NCBI GenBank assembly: GCA_024280455.1
Contig: JAJRQC010000173.1
Location: 1 to 37,887 of the forward strand
Direction: 5' to 3'
DNA length: 37,887 nt
From: Deltaproteobacteria bacterium
GTDB lineage: Bacteria > Desulfobacterota > Desulfobulbia > Desulfobulbales > Desulfobulbaceae
Positions 8,968 through 17,549 of this stretch are shown piece after piece. Both the position numbers and the translations under genes were made by a program. Each line of letters begins with the position of its first letter. Position 1 is the first letter of the stretch. The notes beneath the pieces are model-generated. The model was not told the DNA's origin and did no database searches. It saw only the letters and a program-made list of their open reading frames with translations.

Positions 8968-9351
8968 GTCCCAATGTCACGGTCATTGACTGATTATTGT
9001 AAGCAGTTTGCTGAAAATATGAGCTTTGATATGGCCAGTGAAGGTTATTTTTATCCATCCAGGGATGCCGGCAGATACCACAGAACACCTGTGTATGTAA
9101 GATTCAAACAATTCATGAGGATTGCAGGAATATTTCCAGAAGGAGCAGTAGGCCCAAGAGTTCACGATATTCGGCACACCTATGCTGTGCATGCTCTTGA
9201 AAAAATGATTAATGACGGGCAAGATGTGTATTGTACACTTCCCATTTTAAGCACATATTTGGGACACCGTGGCATTGAAAGCACAGAAAAATACTTGCAG
9301 AGCGGCCAATTGGCAGTTTCTTGGAAATACCGCCGGGCGTGGCAAATATAA
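8968..9351 (+). pseudogene. Tyrosine recombinase C-terminal fragment
   Basis: The catalytic C-terminal region of a phage-type integrase. Visible are HDIRHTYAVHAL, with the conserved H-x-x-R and following residues, and LSTYLGHRGIESTEKYL, with the G-H and the nucleophilic tyrosine. The N-terminal DNA-binding half is missing, because similarity begins at VPMSRSL right after the hairpin and palindrome. The family-like tail is also lost after KYL. There is no start codon with a ribosome binding site. With the IS remnant it marks a scar between the two hydrogenase operons. Confidence 0.8.
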
Positions 9352-9555
9352 CAAAACACGAAAACAAATAACTTCAATAAAAGCAATGTACGGCTACCCG
9401 CTTGTAAAAGATTTTCGCCAAAAGCTATGTCATGAGTAAAATGGACCTTACCAACAGTTTTGGAGAAGTTACAATTTCCTAACCGGACACTACTGAAAGC
9501 AAACACCTTCTTTCATGGCACCCTTCAGCTGTTAATGAATTGTTCCGGCCGGAAC

Positions 9556-10062
9556 TCACCGATCAGCATTCATTTTTTTCTTCAAAAGAATGTCCTGTAC
9601 TTTCAGGCGCTCCACAAGTAAAGCAATCATTGTGTCAACCACCGGCTCAAGGGTATCTGACAGGCCCATGCCGACATAGAGCTCCTGAGGGACTGTCGTC
9701 AGCATTTCAATATGAACCGGTGCTTTATCACGTAACTTGCATAAATCTATAATTTCGACCAGGCCAACCTGATGAGGAGAGAGCCTGGTTTGAATATCTT
9801 TAGAGTGTATATCCTGATCAGTGAAACAGTGTATCGTCCCAGCATCAGATGAGAGATTTACAGTGTCAATGATATAGAGCACATCTACAGCTTCAATAAA
9901 CGGTGAAAGCAGTATCCCGGCGGTTCCCCCATCAAGGACTCTTACATGATCAGGAATAAGGTACTGTTGTTCCAGGCGTTCAACACAAATGGGTCCAAAC
10001 CCTTCATCCTGCAGAAGCGTGTTACCAACACCAAGAATGCCAATTTTTTTGTGTGTGTCCAT
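9556..10062 (-). CDS. hybD: Hydrogenase maturation endopeptidase (HybD/HyaD-like)
   Basis: Nickel-dependent protease that removes the C-terminal extension of the Hyb-type large subunit after NiFe(CN)2CO assembly. The 168-aa protein has the family start IGILGVGNTLLQDEGFGP, with the conserved metal-binding Glu, then the Asp in VLDGGTAG and the motif SPHQVGL with its metal-binding His. It is the last gene of the minus-strand run and lies downstream of its substrate gene. The ATG lacks a strong ribosome binding site and is preceded by a hairpin, so expression may be lower than that of the structural genes. Confidence 0.93.
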   Translation of the reverse strand: MDTHKKIGILGVGNTLLQDEGFGPICVERLEQQYLIPDHVRVLDGGTAGILLSPFIEAVDVLYIIDTVNLSSDAGTIHCFTDQDIHSKDIQTRLSPHQVGLVEIIDLCKLRDKAPVHIEMLTTVPQELYVGMGLSDTLEPVVDTMIALLVERLKVQDILLKKKMNADR

Positions 10063-10079
10063 AAAATTTTAATAAAGAA

Positions 10080-10107
10080 CCGGGAGAGGTTTCACAACCA
10101 CTCCCGG
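10080..10107 (-). terminator. Intercistronic hairpin between large subunit and protease genes
   Basis: CCGGGAG (10080-10086) pairs with CTCCCGG (10101-10107), and inside it GGTT pairs with AACC around a TCAC loop. On the minus strand it lies between the large-subunit stop and the protease start and is followed by TTCTTTATT, a weak T-rich tract. It could be a partial terminator or an mRNA-stabilising hairpin that sets different levels for structural and maturation proteins. Confidence 0.5.
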
Positions 10108-10156
10108 TAAAAAAAGTAGTGTAAGGCCGAACATCGAAACAATGCAGGCCGCTTAT

Positions 10157-11863
10157 TTAAAGAACCTTGACCGTGGAAAACTCTTTTCCCTGCGGGTCAA
10201 GCATATGAACAGCACAGGCCATGCAGGGATCAAAAGAATGAATGGTTCTGAGAACCTCCAAGGGTTTTTCCGGATCTGCTATCGGGTTACCAATCAGGCA
10301 ACGTTCATAATAGCCTGGTTCATCGTTTGTGCCCATTGGTCCGGCAAGCCATGTTGAAGGCACCACTGCCTGGTAATTTCTAATTATCCCGTTTTCTATT
10401 ACTATCCAATGGGAAAGAGTTCCCCGGGGCGCTTCATGCATCCCTACGCCTTTCGCCTCTCCTTCTGGAAAGTGCGGTTCATTAAACGTAGTATAATCAC
10501 CGGAATTGATATTATTAATCAGAGCGTCCCATTGTTGAGTCATTGCATCGTGTACAACTGCGGCCCTGATACTCCTGGCAATATGTCGTCCCATTGTGGA
10601 AGGAAGAATATCAATTTCATGTCGGGTTGAGCCGATAGAGTTAATCTGATCAAGCATCCACCGGGTATACTGCAGAGCCGGTTTATGCCGTGCAGCATTC
10701 ATCGCAAGGACGGATGCGACAGGGCCGACTTCAGCTGGTTCATTCAGGAACGATGGGGACTTCACCCATGAATATTTTCCTTGCGGATCCTTCTTGACAC
10801 TAAACTCCGGGTTTGTCTCTTCCACATAGGGATGACGTGTCCAGTCGCCTGCGTAGAAAGAATGTTTAACGCTTTCTTTGACGTTATCTGAAAAAAACGG
10901 ATCATGGAAGGTACTTATACGTCGGAAATCGTCTTCTTCACCAAGTTTCAGATAACCTCCAGGCATGGCAAACATGGTCCCCTTGTCATCCATAGGCATT
11001 TCCATGACGGACAGATATGTCCCATTGCCTTTGCCGTAACTGCACCATTCCGGATACATTGCAGCAATCGCAGCGACATCGACCATGTAAACCTGATGTA
11101 TAAAATTACGAACTTCATCCATCAGTGTCTTAATGTAAAACAGTCTCTCCATGGTCAAAGTGGCCGGACTGTCAAGATTGATGGGATTGGCAACACCCCC
11201 GACAGCAAGATTTTGAATATGCGGTGTTTTAGAACCAAGTATCGTCACGACTTTGTTTATTTTCCGTTGATACTCCAGAGCTTGAAAGTAGTGGGTCGCG
11301 GCAATCAGGTTTACCTCCGGCTCCAGTTGCATGGCAGGGTGCCCCCAATACCCACTGGAAAACGGTCCCAGCTGCCCGGATTCGATAAGTCCTTTCAGCT
11401 TGTCCTGGGTTAATTTAAAGTCCTGGTAACTATTATCCTTCCAGGGCGAAAGCTGCTGGGCAAGACCGGCAGCCTTTCTGGGATCGGCTTTCATTGCCGC
11501 AGATGCGATATCTACCCAGTCTACCGCAGACAATATATAAAAATGTATTATGTTATCGGCAAGACAATGTGCACCAACAATCATGTTGCGGATATATTGG
11601 GCATTTACAGGAACCTCCATGTTCAGTGCATTTTCAACCGCCCTGACCGAAGCCATGGCATGCACTGTGGTGCACACTCCGCAGATACGCTGGGCTATCA
11701 GCCATGCTTCCCGAGGATCACGTCCCTTAAGGACGGTTTCGATACCTCTCCACATTGTTCCTATAGAACGAGCATTTACAACCTGGCCCTCTTCGATTTC
11801 ACATTCTATACGAAGATGTCCCTCTATACGGGTAATCGGATCAATTACAATCTGTTCAGACAT
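10157..11863 (-). CDS. hybC: Periplasmic [NiFe]-hydrogenase large subunit, group 1 (HybC-like)
   Basis: Catalytic subunit of a membrane-attached uptake hydrogenase, 568 aa. The first nickel motif is RICGVCTTVHAM (C61, C64) and the second is DPCMACAVH (C547, C550). All four ligands are cysteine. After His553 a 15-residue tail, MLDPQGKEFSTVKVL, follows and should be cut off by the endopeptidase encoded next. There is no signal peptide: the protein should be co-exported with its Tat-bearing small subunit. It sits 11 bases after the membrane-anchor gene. Confidence 0.96.
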   Translation of the reverse strand: MSEQIVIDPITRIEGHLRIECEIEEGQVVNARSIGTMWRGIETVLKGRDPREAWLIAQRICGVCTTVHAMASVRAVENALNMEVPVNAQYIRNMIVGAHCLADNIIHFYILSAVDWVDIASAAMKADPRKAAGLAQQLSPWKDNSYQDFKLTQDKLKGLIESGQLGPFSSGYWGHPAMQLEPEVNLIAATHYFQALEYQRKINKVVTILGSKTPHIQNLAVGGVANPINLDSPATLTMERLFYIKTLMDEVRNFIHQVYMVDVAAIAAMYPEWCSYGKGNGTYLSVMEMPMDDKGTMFAMPGGYLKLGEEDDFRRISTFHDPFFSDNVKESVKHSFYAGDWTRHPYVEETNPEFSVKKDPQGKYSWVKSPSFLNEPAEVGPVASVLAMNAARHKPALQYTRWMLDQINSIGSTRHEIDILPSTMGRHIARSIRAAVVHDAMTQQWDALINNINSGDYTTFNEPHFPEGEAKGVGMHEAPRGTLSHWIVIENGIIRNYQAVVPSTWLAGPMGTNDEPGYYERCLIGNPIADPEKPLEVLRTIHSFDPCMACAVHMLDPQGKEFSTVKVL

Positions 11864-11874
11864 TTATTTACTCC

Positions 11875-13023
11875 TTACGGGTTGGATTCAACGGGTTTAT
11901 GAACTTCAAAGACCGGAAATATTTTGACAAATAGAGTGTACGCTGCAATTTCCATGGCAATAAGGCCATAAGTGATCACCTGCTCACCCACTGAAGGGAA
12001 ATATTTCCATCCGGTTCCCGGGTCAAATCCGATGATATAGGTGTTGAAACGGAACAGCGAGCCGCCAAGCAGAATTGCAACAGCGGCAATAAAAAGGGCT
12101 CTTGGATTTGAGCGATTGCTGGCGGAAGATAAAATAAACAGACCAATCAGCAGCAGTAAATTCTCAAGCAGGAACATATTGCCCAGGAAACTACCGGAAA
12201 ACGCATGCCCCATCTCGCCACGCATGAAAATGTTCTGGAAGCGAATTACCAAGTAAAAACCAAGAATCCAGGTCATGATACTGGAGATCTTGGAAAACAT
12301 TGACGTCTCATCTCCAAGGTCATACACGCGGGAAGAAATCGTTCCCTCAAAAATGACCATGGCAAATCCCATGAAGAGTGCTGTTAAGAGGAAGAGGAGG
12401 GGGAGGGAACTGGTATGCCAGAGAGGATCCAATTTGAATCCGGCCATCAGCATCATGGTGCCCAGTGAAGACTGATGCATGGTTGGAAGCAAAACGCCAA
12501 GGGCAATCAAGGCAAAAACAACTCTGTTTAGAATTTTACCAAAATTCTTCAGTTGCCATTTCTCAACAAAGGCAGGAGAAAACTCAAGCCAGAGAACAAA
12601 GATATACGTCCCTATACACATTGCGACCTCGAACATGACCGAGTGGAAATTCATCTGCCATGGCAGGTACAGGTTATAGGCATTAAGATAACGGCCGATA
12701 TCAAGAAAGACCGAGACACCTGCCAGAGTGTAGCCGAACATAGAGGCCAGCAGGGCCGGTCGTACCAGAGGATGGAATTCTCCCTTATTAAGGACATAAA
12801 CCATCAGTGCCATCACATAACCACCGCAGGCAAATGCCGAACCAACAACAACATCATAAGCAATCCAGATCCCCCAGGGGAATCCGTCATTCAAATTTGC
12901 TATTGATCCGATTCCAAAGATAAACCGTTTTGCAGCAAAATAGATGAAGAAACCTGTTATCATGAGACAGATCATAAAAGTGGGCGTAAATATTCTGCCA
13001 CCTAATGGCTTGGCTTTACTCAT
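11875..13023 (-). CDS. hybB: Hydrogenase membrane subunit (HybB/NrfD family)
   Basis: Integral membrane protein of 382 aa, with about ten hydrophobic helices, of the NrfD/PsrC/HybB family. In Hyb hydrogenases it passes electrons from the FeS protein HybA to the quinone pool. Its start codon overlaps the hybA stop as ATGA. The family carries no haem, in contrast to HyaC-type cytochrome b anchors, so the enzyme should be of the Hyb (group 1c-like) type. Confidence 0.93.
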   Translation of the reverse strand: MSKAKPLGGRIFTPTFMICLMITGFFIYFAAKRFIFGIGSIANLNDGFPWGIWIAYDVVVGSAFACGGYVMALMVYVLNKGEFHPLVRPALLASMFGYTLAGVSVFLDIGRYLNAYNLYLPWQMNFHSVMFEVAMCIGTYIFVLWLEFSPAFVEKWQLKNFGKILNRVVFALIALGVLLPTMHQSSLGTMMLMAGFKLDPLWHTSSLPLLFLLTALFMGFAMVIFEGTISSRVYDLGDETSMFSKISSIMTWILGFYLVIRFQNIFMRGEMGHAFSGSFLGNMFLLENLLLLIGLFILSSASNRSNPRALFIAAVAILLGGSLFRFNTYIIGFDPGTGWKYFPSVGEQVITYGLIAMEIAAYTLFVKIFPVFEVHKPVESNP

Positions 13024-14018
13024 GACACCCCTCCTTCCGAATCGGTTCTTTTTTGATCATTCTCCGCCTCTTCCGTATTTTTATTCTTTTTTACCATGAA
13101 AACGAGACCGGCTAGAACAACCAGCGGGTACACCATACCTTTATAGATAGCATATTGAATACCACTGGCCATGGAGACAAAAGATTCTTTTGGAAAGGCG
13201 GGCAGGCCAAATTTTTCATACTTGATGGCTGACATATACATTACCTGGGTACCGCCCAACTCCTCTCTGCCATAGACATGATGGACATATTTCGCAGCCT
13301 TATATTGATGAAACTTGCCGGAGTTCAGCGAAGAAACTGGAAAGTCATACACCTTTCCAGATTTCATCTGCAGCCGTCTTCTTGTTTCAATAATCAGATC
13401 AGAGACCTTGCCGAAGAGGGAAGCTCCAGTAGGGCAGGCTGAACAACATGCGGAGATTCCACCCTTTTCCACCAGATGACTGCAGAGCTGACACTTTACA
13501 ATCTCCGGGTAGGGAGAATCCCATTCAAATTTAGGGATATTATAAGGGCAGGCGACCTGGCAGTAACGACAACCGATACAGGCATCTTTGTTGTAGGAAA
13601 CAATTCCTGTGGATTCGTCCTTGATTAATGCTGAAACAGGGCATGCCGTCACGCAGGAAGGGTCAATACAGTGCAGACACTGCCTTTTGATAAAGGCATA
13701 ACCATCTGTTTCAGAGTCCTTTTCCTCCCCCGTGCCATTGGAGAATTTTTTTATTATATTCAGGGTGTCCGAAGAAAGATCCTGCGGATTGTCCCACACT
13801 TCTTGATCACCCGTGAAGTCAGGCTGCATGTTATTGGCCCGTTTGCAGGCAGGCATACAGGCGTTACAACCTACGCATAACGTCGAGTCATAAAGAATTC
13901 CCACCGCATCTGGTGGTAAAGCCTGCACAGTTCTTGCCTGGCTGGAATCAACATCCAGCGAAAGCAGGGCCAGGCTACCGGCGGCACCTTTAAGAAAGTC
14001 ACGCCTCTTTATTTTCAT
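13020..14018 (-). CDS. hybA: Tat-exported four-cluster FeS subunit (HybA-like)
   Basis: Periplasmic electron carrier between the hydrogenase small subunit and HybB. The 332-aa protein begins with a Tat signal (KRRDFLKGAAG). It has four FeS motifs: CVGCNACMPAC, CLHCIDPSCVTACP, CIGCRYCQVACP, and CQLC with CCSACPTGA. It ends with a hydrophobic anchor helix (GMVYPLVVLAGLVFMV) and a charged tail. The start at 14018 is set by AGGAGG at 14025-14030; an upstream in-frame ATG at 14060 lies inside hybO. It overlaps hybO by 20 bases. Confidence 0.94.
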   Translation of the reverse strand: MKIKRRDFLKGAAGSLALLSLDVDSSQARTVQALPPDAVGILYDSTLCVGCNACMPACKRANNMQPDFTGDQEVWDNPQDLSSDTLNIIKKFSNGTGEEKDSETDGYAFIKRQCLHCIDPSCVTACPVSALIKDESTGIVSYNKDACIGCRYCQVACPYNIPKFEWDSPYPEIVKCQLCSHLVEKGGISACCSACPTGASLFGKVSDLIIETRRRLQMKSGKVYDFPVSSLNSGKFHQYKAAKYVHHVYGREELGGTQVMYMSAIKYEKFGLPAFPKESFVSMASGIQYAIYKGMVYPLVVLAGLVFMVKKNKNTEEAENDQKRTDSEGGVS

Positions 14019-15123
14019 GTTTATCCTCCTTTCCGCTGAGTTTAGCAGTAAAAACAGCACCTGCTCCGATTGCCACTCCGGCTGCTCCGGCCATCAAGGC
14101 TGCCGATTTGACTGACACGCCTTCGCCACGTTCAAGGGTAATCGGGGCATGAGCGGCAGCTGGAGTTGTGTGTATTACCGGGCTCGTCGTAAATTGTGGA
14201 ATATTAAAACCAACACCTTTTTCAGCGCATCCAAAGCAGGGATGGCCGATACCGACAGGCCAGCAACCCGAACCGGCATCGCCGAATTGCATGGTGGAGC
14301 AGTTCGCATAGGTCACTGGGCCCTTGCAACCAAGGTAATAGAGGCAGTACCCCTGTCGATGACCTTCATCGCCAAAACTTCTGGCAAATCTGCCGTTATC
14401 AAAATGTGGCCTACGTTCACAGTGTTCATGAATTAGGCGTCCATATGCAAATTTTGGTCTGTTTTCGTCATCCAGAACGGGCATTCTGTTAAATGTCAGG
14501 TAATGAATAATGGTGGAAAGAAGATTGTAGGGATTCGGTGGGCACCCGGGCAAGGAAATTACTTTCTTCTCCGGTAACACCTCTTGCACACCAACGCAAC
14601 CCGTCGGATTAGGATCCATAGCTGCCACGCCGCCCCATGAGGCACAGGAGCCGATAGCTATGACGGCACCGGCTTTTGCACCGATTTCCTTGACGGTCTG
14701 TACGAAATTTTTGCCGGCGATCCGACAGAAAACGCCACCGTCTTTCATAGGTATGGCTCCCTCTATAACCAGTATGAATTTTCCGAAATTTTCTTCGACC
14801 GCTTTATGGAGGGCTTCTTCAGCTTGATGGCCGGCACCTGCCGAAACCGTTTCATGGAAATCCAGGGATATGAGGTCAAAAATCAGTTTTTCAAGGGTCG
14901 GATGCTCCGATCTGAGCAATGACATGCTGCAACCTGTACATTCCGACCCGTGAAGCCAGATAACAGGTGGACGGGTTGGACTGGTTATAGCATGAGCAAT
15001 TTTCGGCACCACTGTTCCCGGCAGGGCCATTGTCGCGGCCACAGCGGAGCAGAGTTTCATGAAGTCCCGACGAGAAACATTACCCAGCCGCTTCTGGACT
15101 TTTTCAAATTCTTCCTGTTTCAT
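13999..15123 (-). CDS. hybO: Periplasmic [NiFe]-hydrogenase small subunit (HybO-like)
   Basis: Small subunit of the uptake hydrogenase, 374 aa. It begins with a Tat signal (SRRDFMKLCS) followed by a hydrophobic stretch. Proximal-cluster cysteines are in GSECTGCS, GSCASWGG and PGCPPNP. Medial and distal cluster ligands are in HEHCERR, YYLGCKG, NCSTMQFGD, SGCWPVG and HPCFGCAEKG. A C-terminal helix rich in Ala and Gly (LMAGAAGVAIGAGAVF) should anchor it to the membrane. It is the first structural gene of the hyb set and lies 122 bases after the haem-motif lipoprotein gene. Confidence 0.95.
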   Translation of the reverse strand: MKQEEFEKVQKRLGNVSRRDFMKLCSAVAATMALPGTVVPKIAHAITSPTRPPVIWLHGSECTGCSMSLLRSEHPTLEKLIFDLISLDFHETVSAGAGHQAEEALHKAVEENFGKFILVIEGAIPMKDGGVFCRIAGKNFVQTVKEIGAKAGAVIAIGSCASWGGVAAMDPNPTGCVGVQEVLPEKKVISLPGCPPNPYNLLSTIIHYLTFNRMPVLDDENRPKFAYGRLIHEHCERRPHFDNGRFARSFGDEGHRQGYCLYYLGCKGPVTYANCSTMQFGDAGSGCWPVGIGHPCFGCAEKGVGFNIPQFTTSPVIHTTPAAAHAPITLERGEGVSVKSAALMAGAAGVAIGAGAVFTAKLSGKEDKHENKEA

Positions 15124-15245
15124 ATTTTTCCCCCTGGTTTAAATTCATGCTCTTGGCTGGAGCACTGTGCATGTAGACGGAATTCTGTTATTTCAACGAG
15201 CCTGATTGTTCCTCCGTCCCCTTGGCGTTCAAGCCGTTTGTCACA

Positions 15246-15566
15246 TTATTGATCCGTTATTTTTTCAGGCGAGTTCTTCTCCTGCTCGCGTCTTGTGCAG
15301 GTTGCATTAAAAGAATCTGATTTTGCCAGGCACTTGGCGATTATTTCCTTTTGTTCCCTAGAAACAGAAGCATTCATTCTGTTCATTTGGTCTATGATTC
15401 TACGCCAGTATTTTCTGCTCTTGTCGTTTTGGTCGCAGGTCTTGTTCAGAGAGTGACAACTGGTACATTCTGATTGAATACTTTTGATGCAGCTTTCTCC
15501 CGTCGAACACCCTGTAAGTCCAGGCAGTAAAAGAAGAACAATAAAAAAAATACGCACAGCACTCAT
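15246..15566 (-). CDS. Small lipoprotein with one CxxCH haem motif
   Basis: A predicted 106-aa periplasmic lipoprotein. A hydrophobic signal ends in the lipobox LTGC, so the mature protein starts at that cysteine. A single c-type haem motif, CTSCH, follows, with more cysteines nearby (ESC, KTC, AKC, ATC). I chose ATG 15566 because GGGAGGG lies 6 bases upstream; two earlier in-frame ATGs lack this. It lies between hypE and hybO on the same strand, so it may donate or accept electrons for the hydrogenase. I do not recognise the family. Confidence 0.7.
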   Translation of the reverse strand: MSAVRIFFIVLLLLPGLTGCSTGESCIKSIQSECTSCHSLNKTCDQNDKSRKYWRRIIDQMNRMNASVSREQKEIIAKCLAKSDSFNATCTRREQEKNSPEKITDQ

Positions 15567-15617
15567 GGTCACCCTCCCCATTGTTTGACTTTTCACAAGA
15601 TTATCTTCATGCCCAAA

Positions 15618-16628
15618 TCAGCAAATCCTTGGTAATGGTTCCCCTGACAGCGGTTCGACCAGTCGGTGACCGCCTGAAGTTGTAGTCAACACTACCCGGC
15701 CCGGGTATTTTTTTGTTACCTTGCCGATAATACAGCTATCCACGCCTTCGCTCACGGAACACATTGCTGCAAGGATTGCCTCAGCTTCTTCAGGTGCGGT
15801 AATTACCAGGCATTTGCCCTCGTTGGCAAGATACAGAGGGTCAAGCCCCATCAGCTCACAGGCGGCACGTACCTCGCCGTGCATGGGGATAGCCTGTTCA
15901 TCGATCTCCATGCACAGGTTGGTGGATTTTGCGATTTCACTGAGAGTGGTGCCAAGGCCGCCCCGGGTCGGATCACGCATGGTGTGCACAGCACCGGGTG
16001 CTTCTGCCATGATTTTCTTCACTAGAAAATGGAGCGGCCTGGTATCGCTCTTCAGGTTTCCGTCAACCTGTAGGCTGGCACGGCTGGTGAGAATGGTGAT
16101 TCCGTGGTCGGCAAGTGTTCCGGAAAGGAGAATAATATCACCGGATCGTGCCTGCCTGGCAGTCACATTGATGTCCACTTCGACAATTCCGATACCTGAA
16201 GTGTTGATGAAAACTTTATCAGCTTTCCCCTTTGGGACTACTTTTGTGTCACCTGTCACCACAGGGACTCCGGCGTAATCGCAGGCATTGGCAATGCTTT
16301 TAATGATCTCTTCCAGCTCTTCAACAGCAAACCCTTCTTCAAGTATAAGTCCCAGGCTCAAGCATATCGGCCTGGCTCCCCGCATGGCCAGATCATTAAT
16401 GGTACCGTTCACTGCAAGTTCACCAATATTACCACCGGGGAAAAAAATTGGATCCACCACATAACTATCCGTAGAAAAGGCGAGCTGGCCATGTTCAGGC
16501 GGTAAAACAGCAGCATCTTCCAACTGGTTCAGGACAGGATTTTTTAAATACTTGAGAAACAGAGAACCTATCAGGTTTTGACTGACCAGACCGCCACTTC
16601 CATGGTCAAGTAAAATATATTTGTCCAT
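15618..16628 (-). CDS. hypE: Carbamoyl dehydratase HypE
   Basis: HypE converts the carbamoyl group received from HypF into the thiocyanate that becomes the CN ligands of the NiFe site. The 336-aa protein has the AIRS/PurM fold signatures HGSGG at the start, EDAAVL, the FSTDSYVVDP loop and DPTRGGLGTTL. It ends PRIC, with the C-terminal cysteine that carries the carbamoyl or cyanide group, so it looks fully functional. It is on the same strand as hypD and hypC, with one unrelated membrane gene between. Confidence 0.96.
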   Translation of the reverse strand: MDKYILLDHGSGGLVSQNLIGSLFLKYLKNPVLNQLEDAAVLPPEHGQLAFSTDSYVVDPIFFPGGNIGELAVNGTINDLAMRGARPICLSLGLILEEGFAVEELEEIIKSIANACDYAGVPVVTGDTKVVPKGKADKVFINTSGIGIVEVDINVTARQARSGDIILLSGTLADHGITILTSRASLQVDGNLKSDTRPLHFLVKKIMAEAPGAVHTMRDPTRGGLGTTLSEIAKSTNLCMEIDEQAIPMHGEVRAACELMGLDPLYLANEGKCLVITAPEEAEAILAAMCSVSEGVDSCIIGKVTKKYPGRVVLTTTSGGHRLVEPLSGEPLPRIC

Positions 16629-16664
16629 ATATGTTTAGGCTCCTTTTGTTGAGTAAAGAATGTC

Positions 16665-17513
16665 TCATTTGCCAGGGAACAAACGATTGCTGATAAGGGT
16701 AAGGAGAATAGCAAATGAGATGGCCGCTACTCCCATGAGAACATTATAATAGGCCGGTGCCACCAGGGCCAGGCGGATAAACATGGTTGCCAGGGCATAG
16801 CCGGAATTACGAAATATTGAAAAAAATGAAGGGAGGAAACATTGGGATATAAGAACAATTAAAATATCTGTGATAATAAGCAGGGTGTAAAAAAAATGAA
16901 AAAAATCACTATGCCCCTGACCAGATACTAAACGGTAAATGTTGTCCCCTCCCATGACAACGAAGCTTCCCAATAAAAACAGAGAGACAGCTTTTTTAGC
17001 AGACACAAAACGGTACAGGTCTCCAGTCTGCTCTCCGGTTTCTGCTGAATGTTTTTGAACTATATAATAGGCACCGAGCAGACCGAAAATAAACAGGGAG
17101 CCAAAACCATCGGACATGATCCTCAGTATCGCATCTTCATTTCCAGTAAAGTTGATCGGTTCAGGCAAGTGTGAAAGCTCTTTGAAGGCATCACGAAGCA
17201 GGATAAGGGCAAGCAGTTCAAACTGCTTGCCAACAGCCCGGGAAAAAGAGCAGGGTAAAATAAAAATCAGGCTCAGTACTTCAAGGATAAGTATAATTGT
17301 AAAGGCAGTTCCAATGGCATGAAAATGATTCGTTGGAATAAACGTTGCCAGCGACTGTGGCAATAACTGTTGCCGGTTTAATTCTATCAACAGGAGATTG
17401 ATCAGGAATACACAAACCAGGAAGAAAGAAATTTTTTTATGAACCCGCTCATGCTCCCAAAACATGTGCAGGGTGTCAAAGCGATATGTAAACTGTTGAT
17501 AGAATAAATCCAT
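16665..17513 (-). CDS. Unrecognised multi-pass membrane protein between hypE and hypD
   Basis: A 282-aa protein with roughly seven hydrophobic stretches (around residues 27-45, 66-92, 133-150, 172-190, 206-228, 235-255 and 258-275). It starts MDLFYQQFTYRFDTLHMFWE; the ATG at 17513 lies 36 bases after the hypD stop, and the stop is 36 bases before hypE, so co-transcription is likely. Features include an HERVHKK cluster before the first helix and a polar loop (ELSHLPEPINFTGNEDA). I see no nickel-permease motif such as H-x4-D-H. A role in hydrogenase maturation or metal or electron supply is only suggested by position. Confidence 0.75.
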   Translation of the reverse strand: MDLFYQQFTYRFDTLHMFWEHERVHKKISFFLVCVFLINLLLIELNRQQLLPQSLATFIPTNHFHAIGTAFTIILILEVLSLIFILPCSFSRAVGKQFELLALILLRDAFKELSHLPEPINFTGNEDAILRIMSDGFGSLFIFGLLGAYYIVQKHSAETGEQTGDLYRFVSAKKAVSLFLLGSFVVMGGDNIYRLVSGQGHSDFFHFFYTLLIITDILIVLISQCFLPSFFSIFRNSGYALATMFIRLALVAPAYYNVLMGVAAISFAILLTLISNRLFPGK

Positions 17514-17549
17514 ACTTGTTTTCCTGCTGAACAGTACCTTGGTTGAAAA

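Noticed and set aside
9352-9555. A gene between the recombinase fragment and hybD
   Set aside because: The frames are short, lack starts with ribosome binding sites and match nothing; probably more of the recombinase scar.
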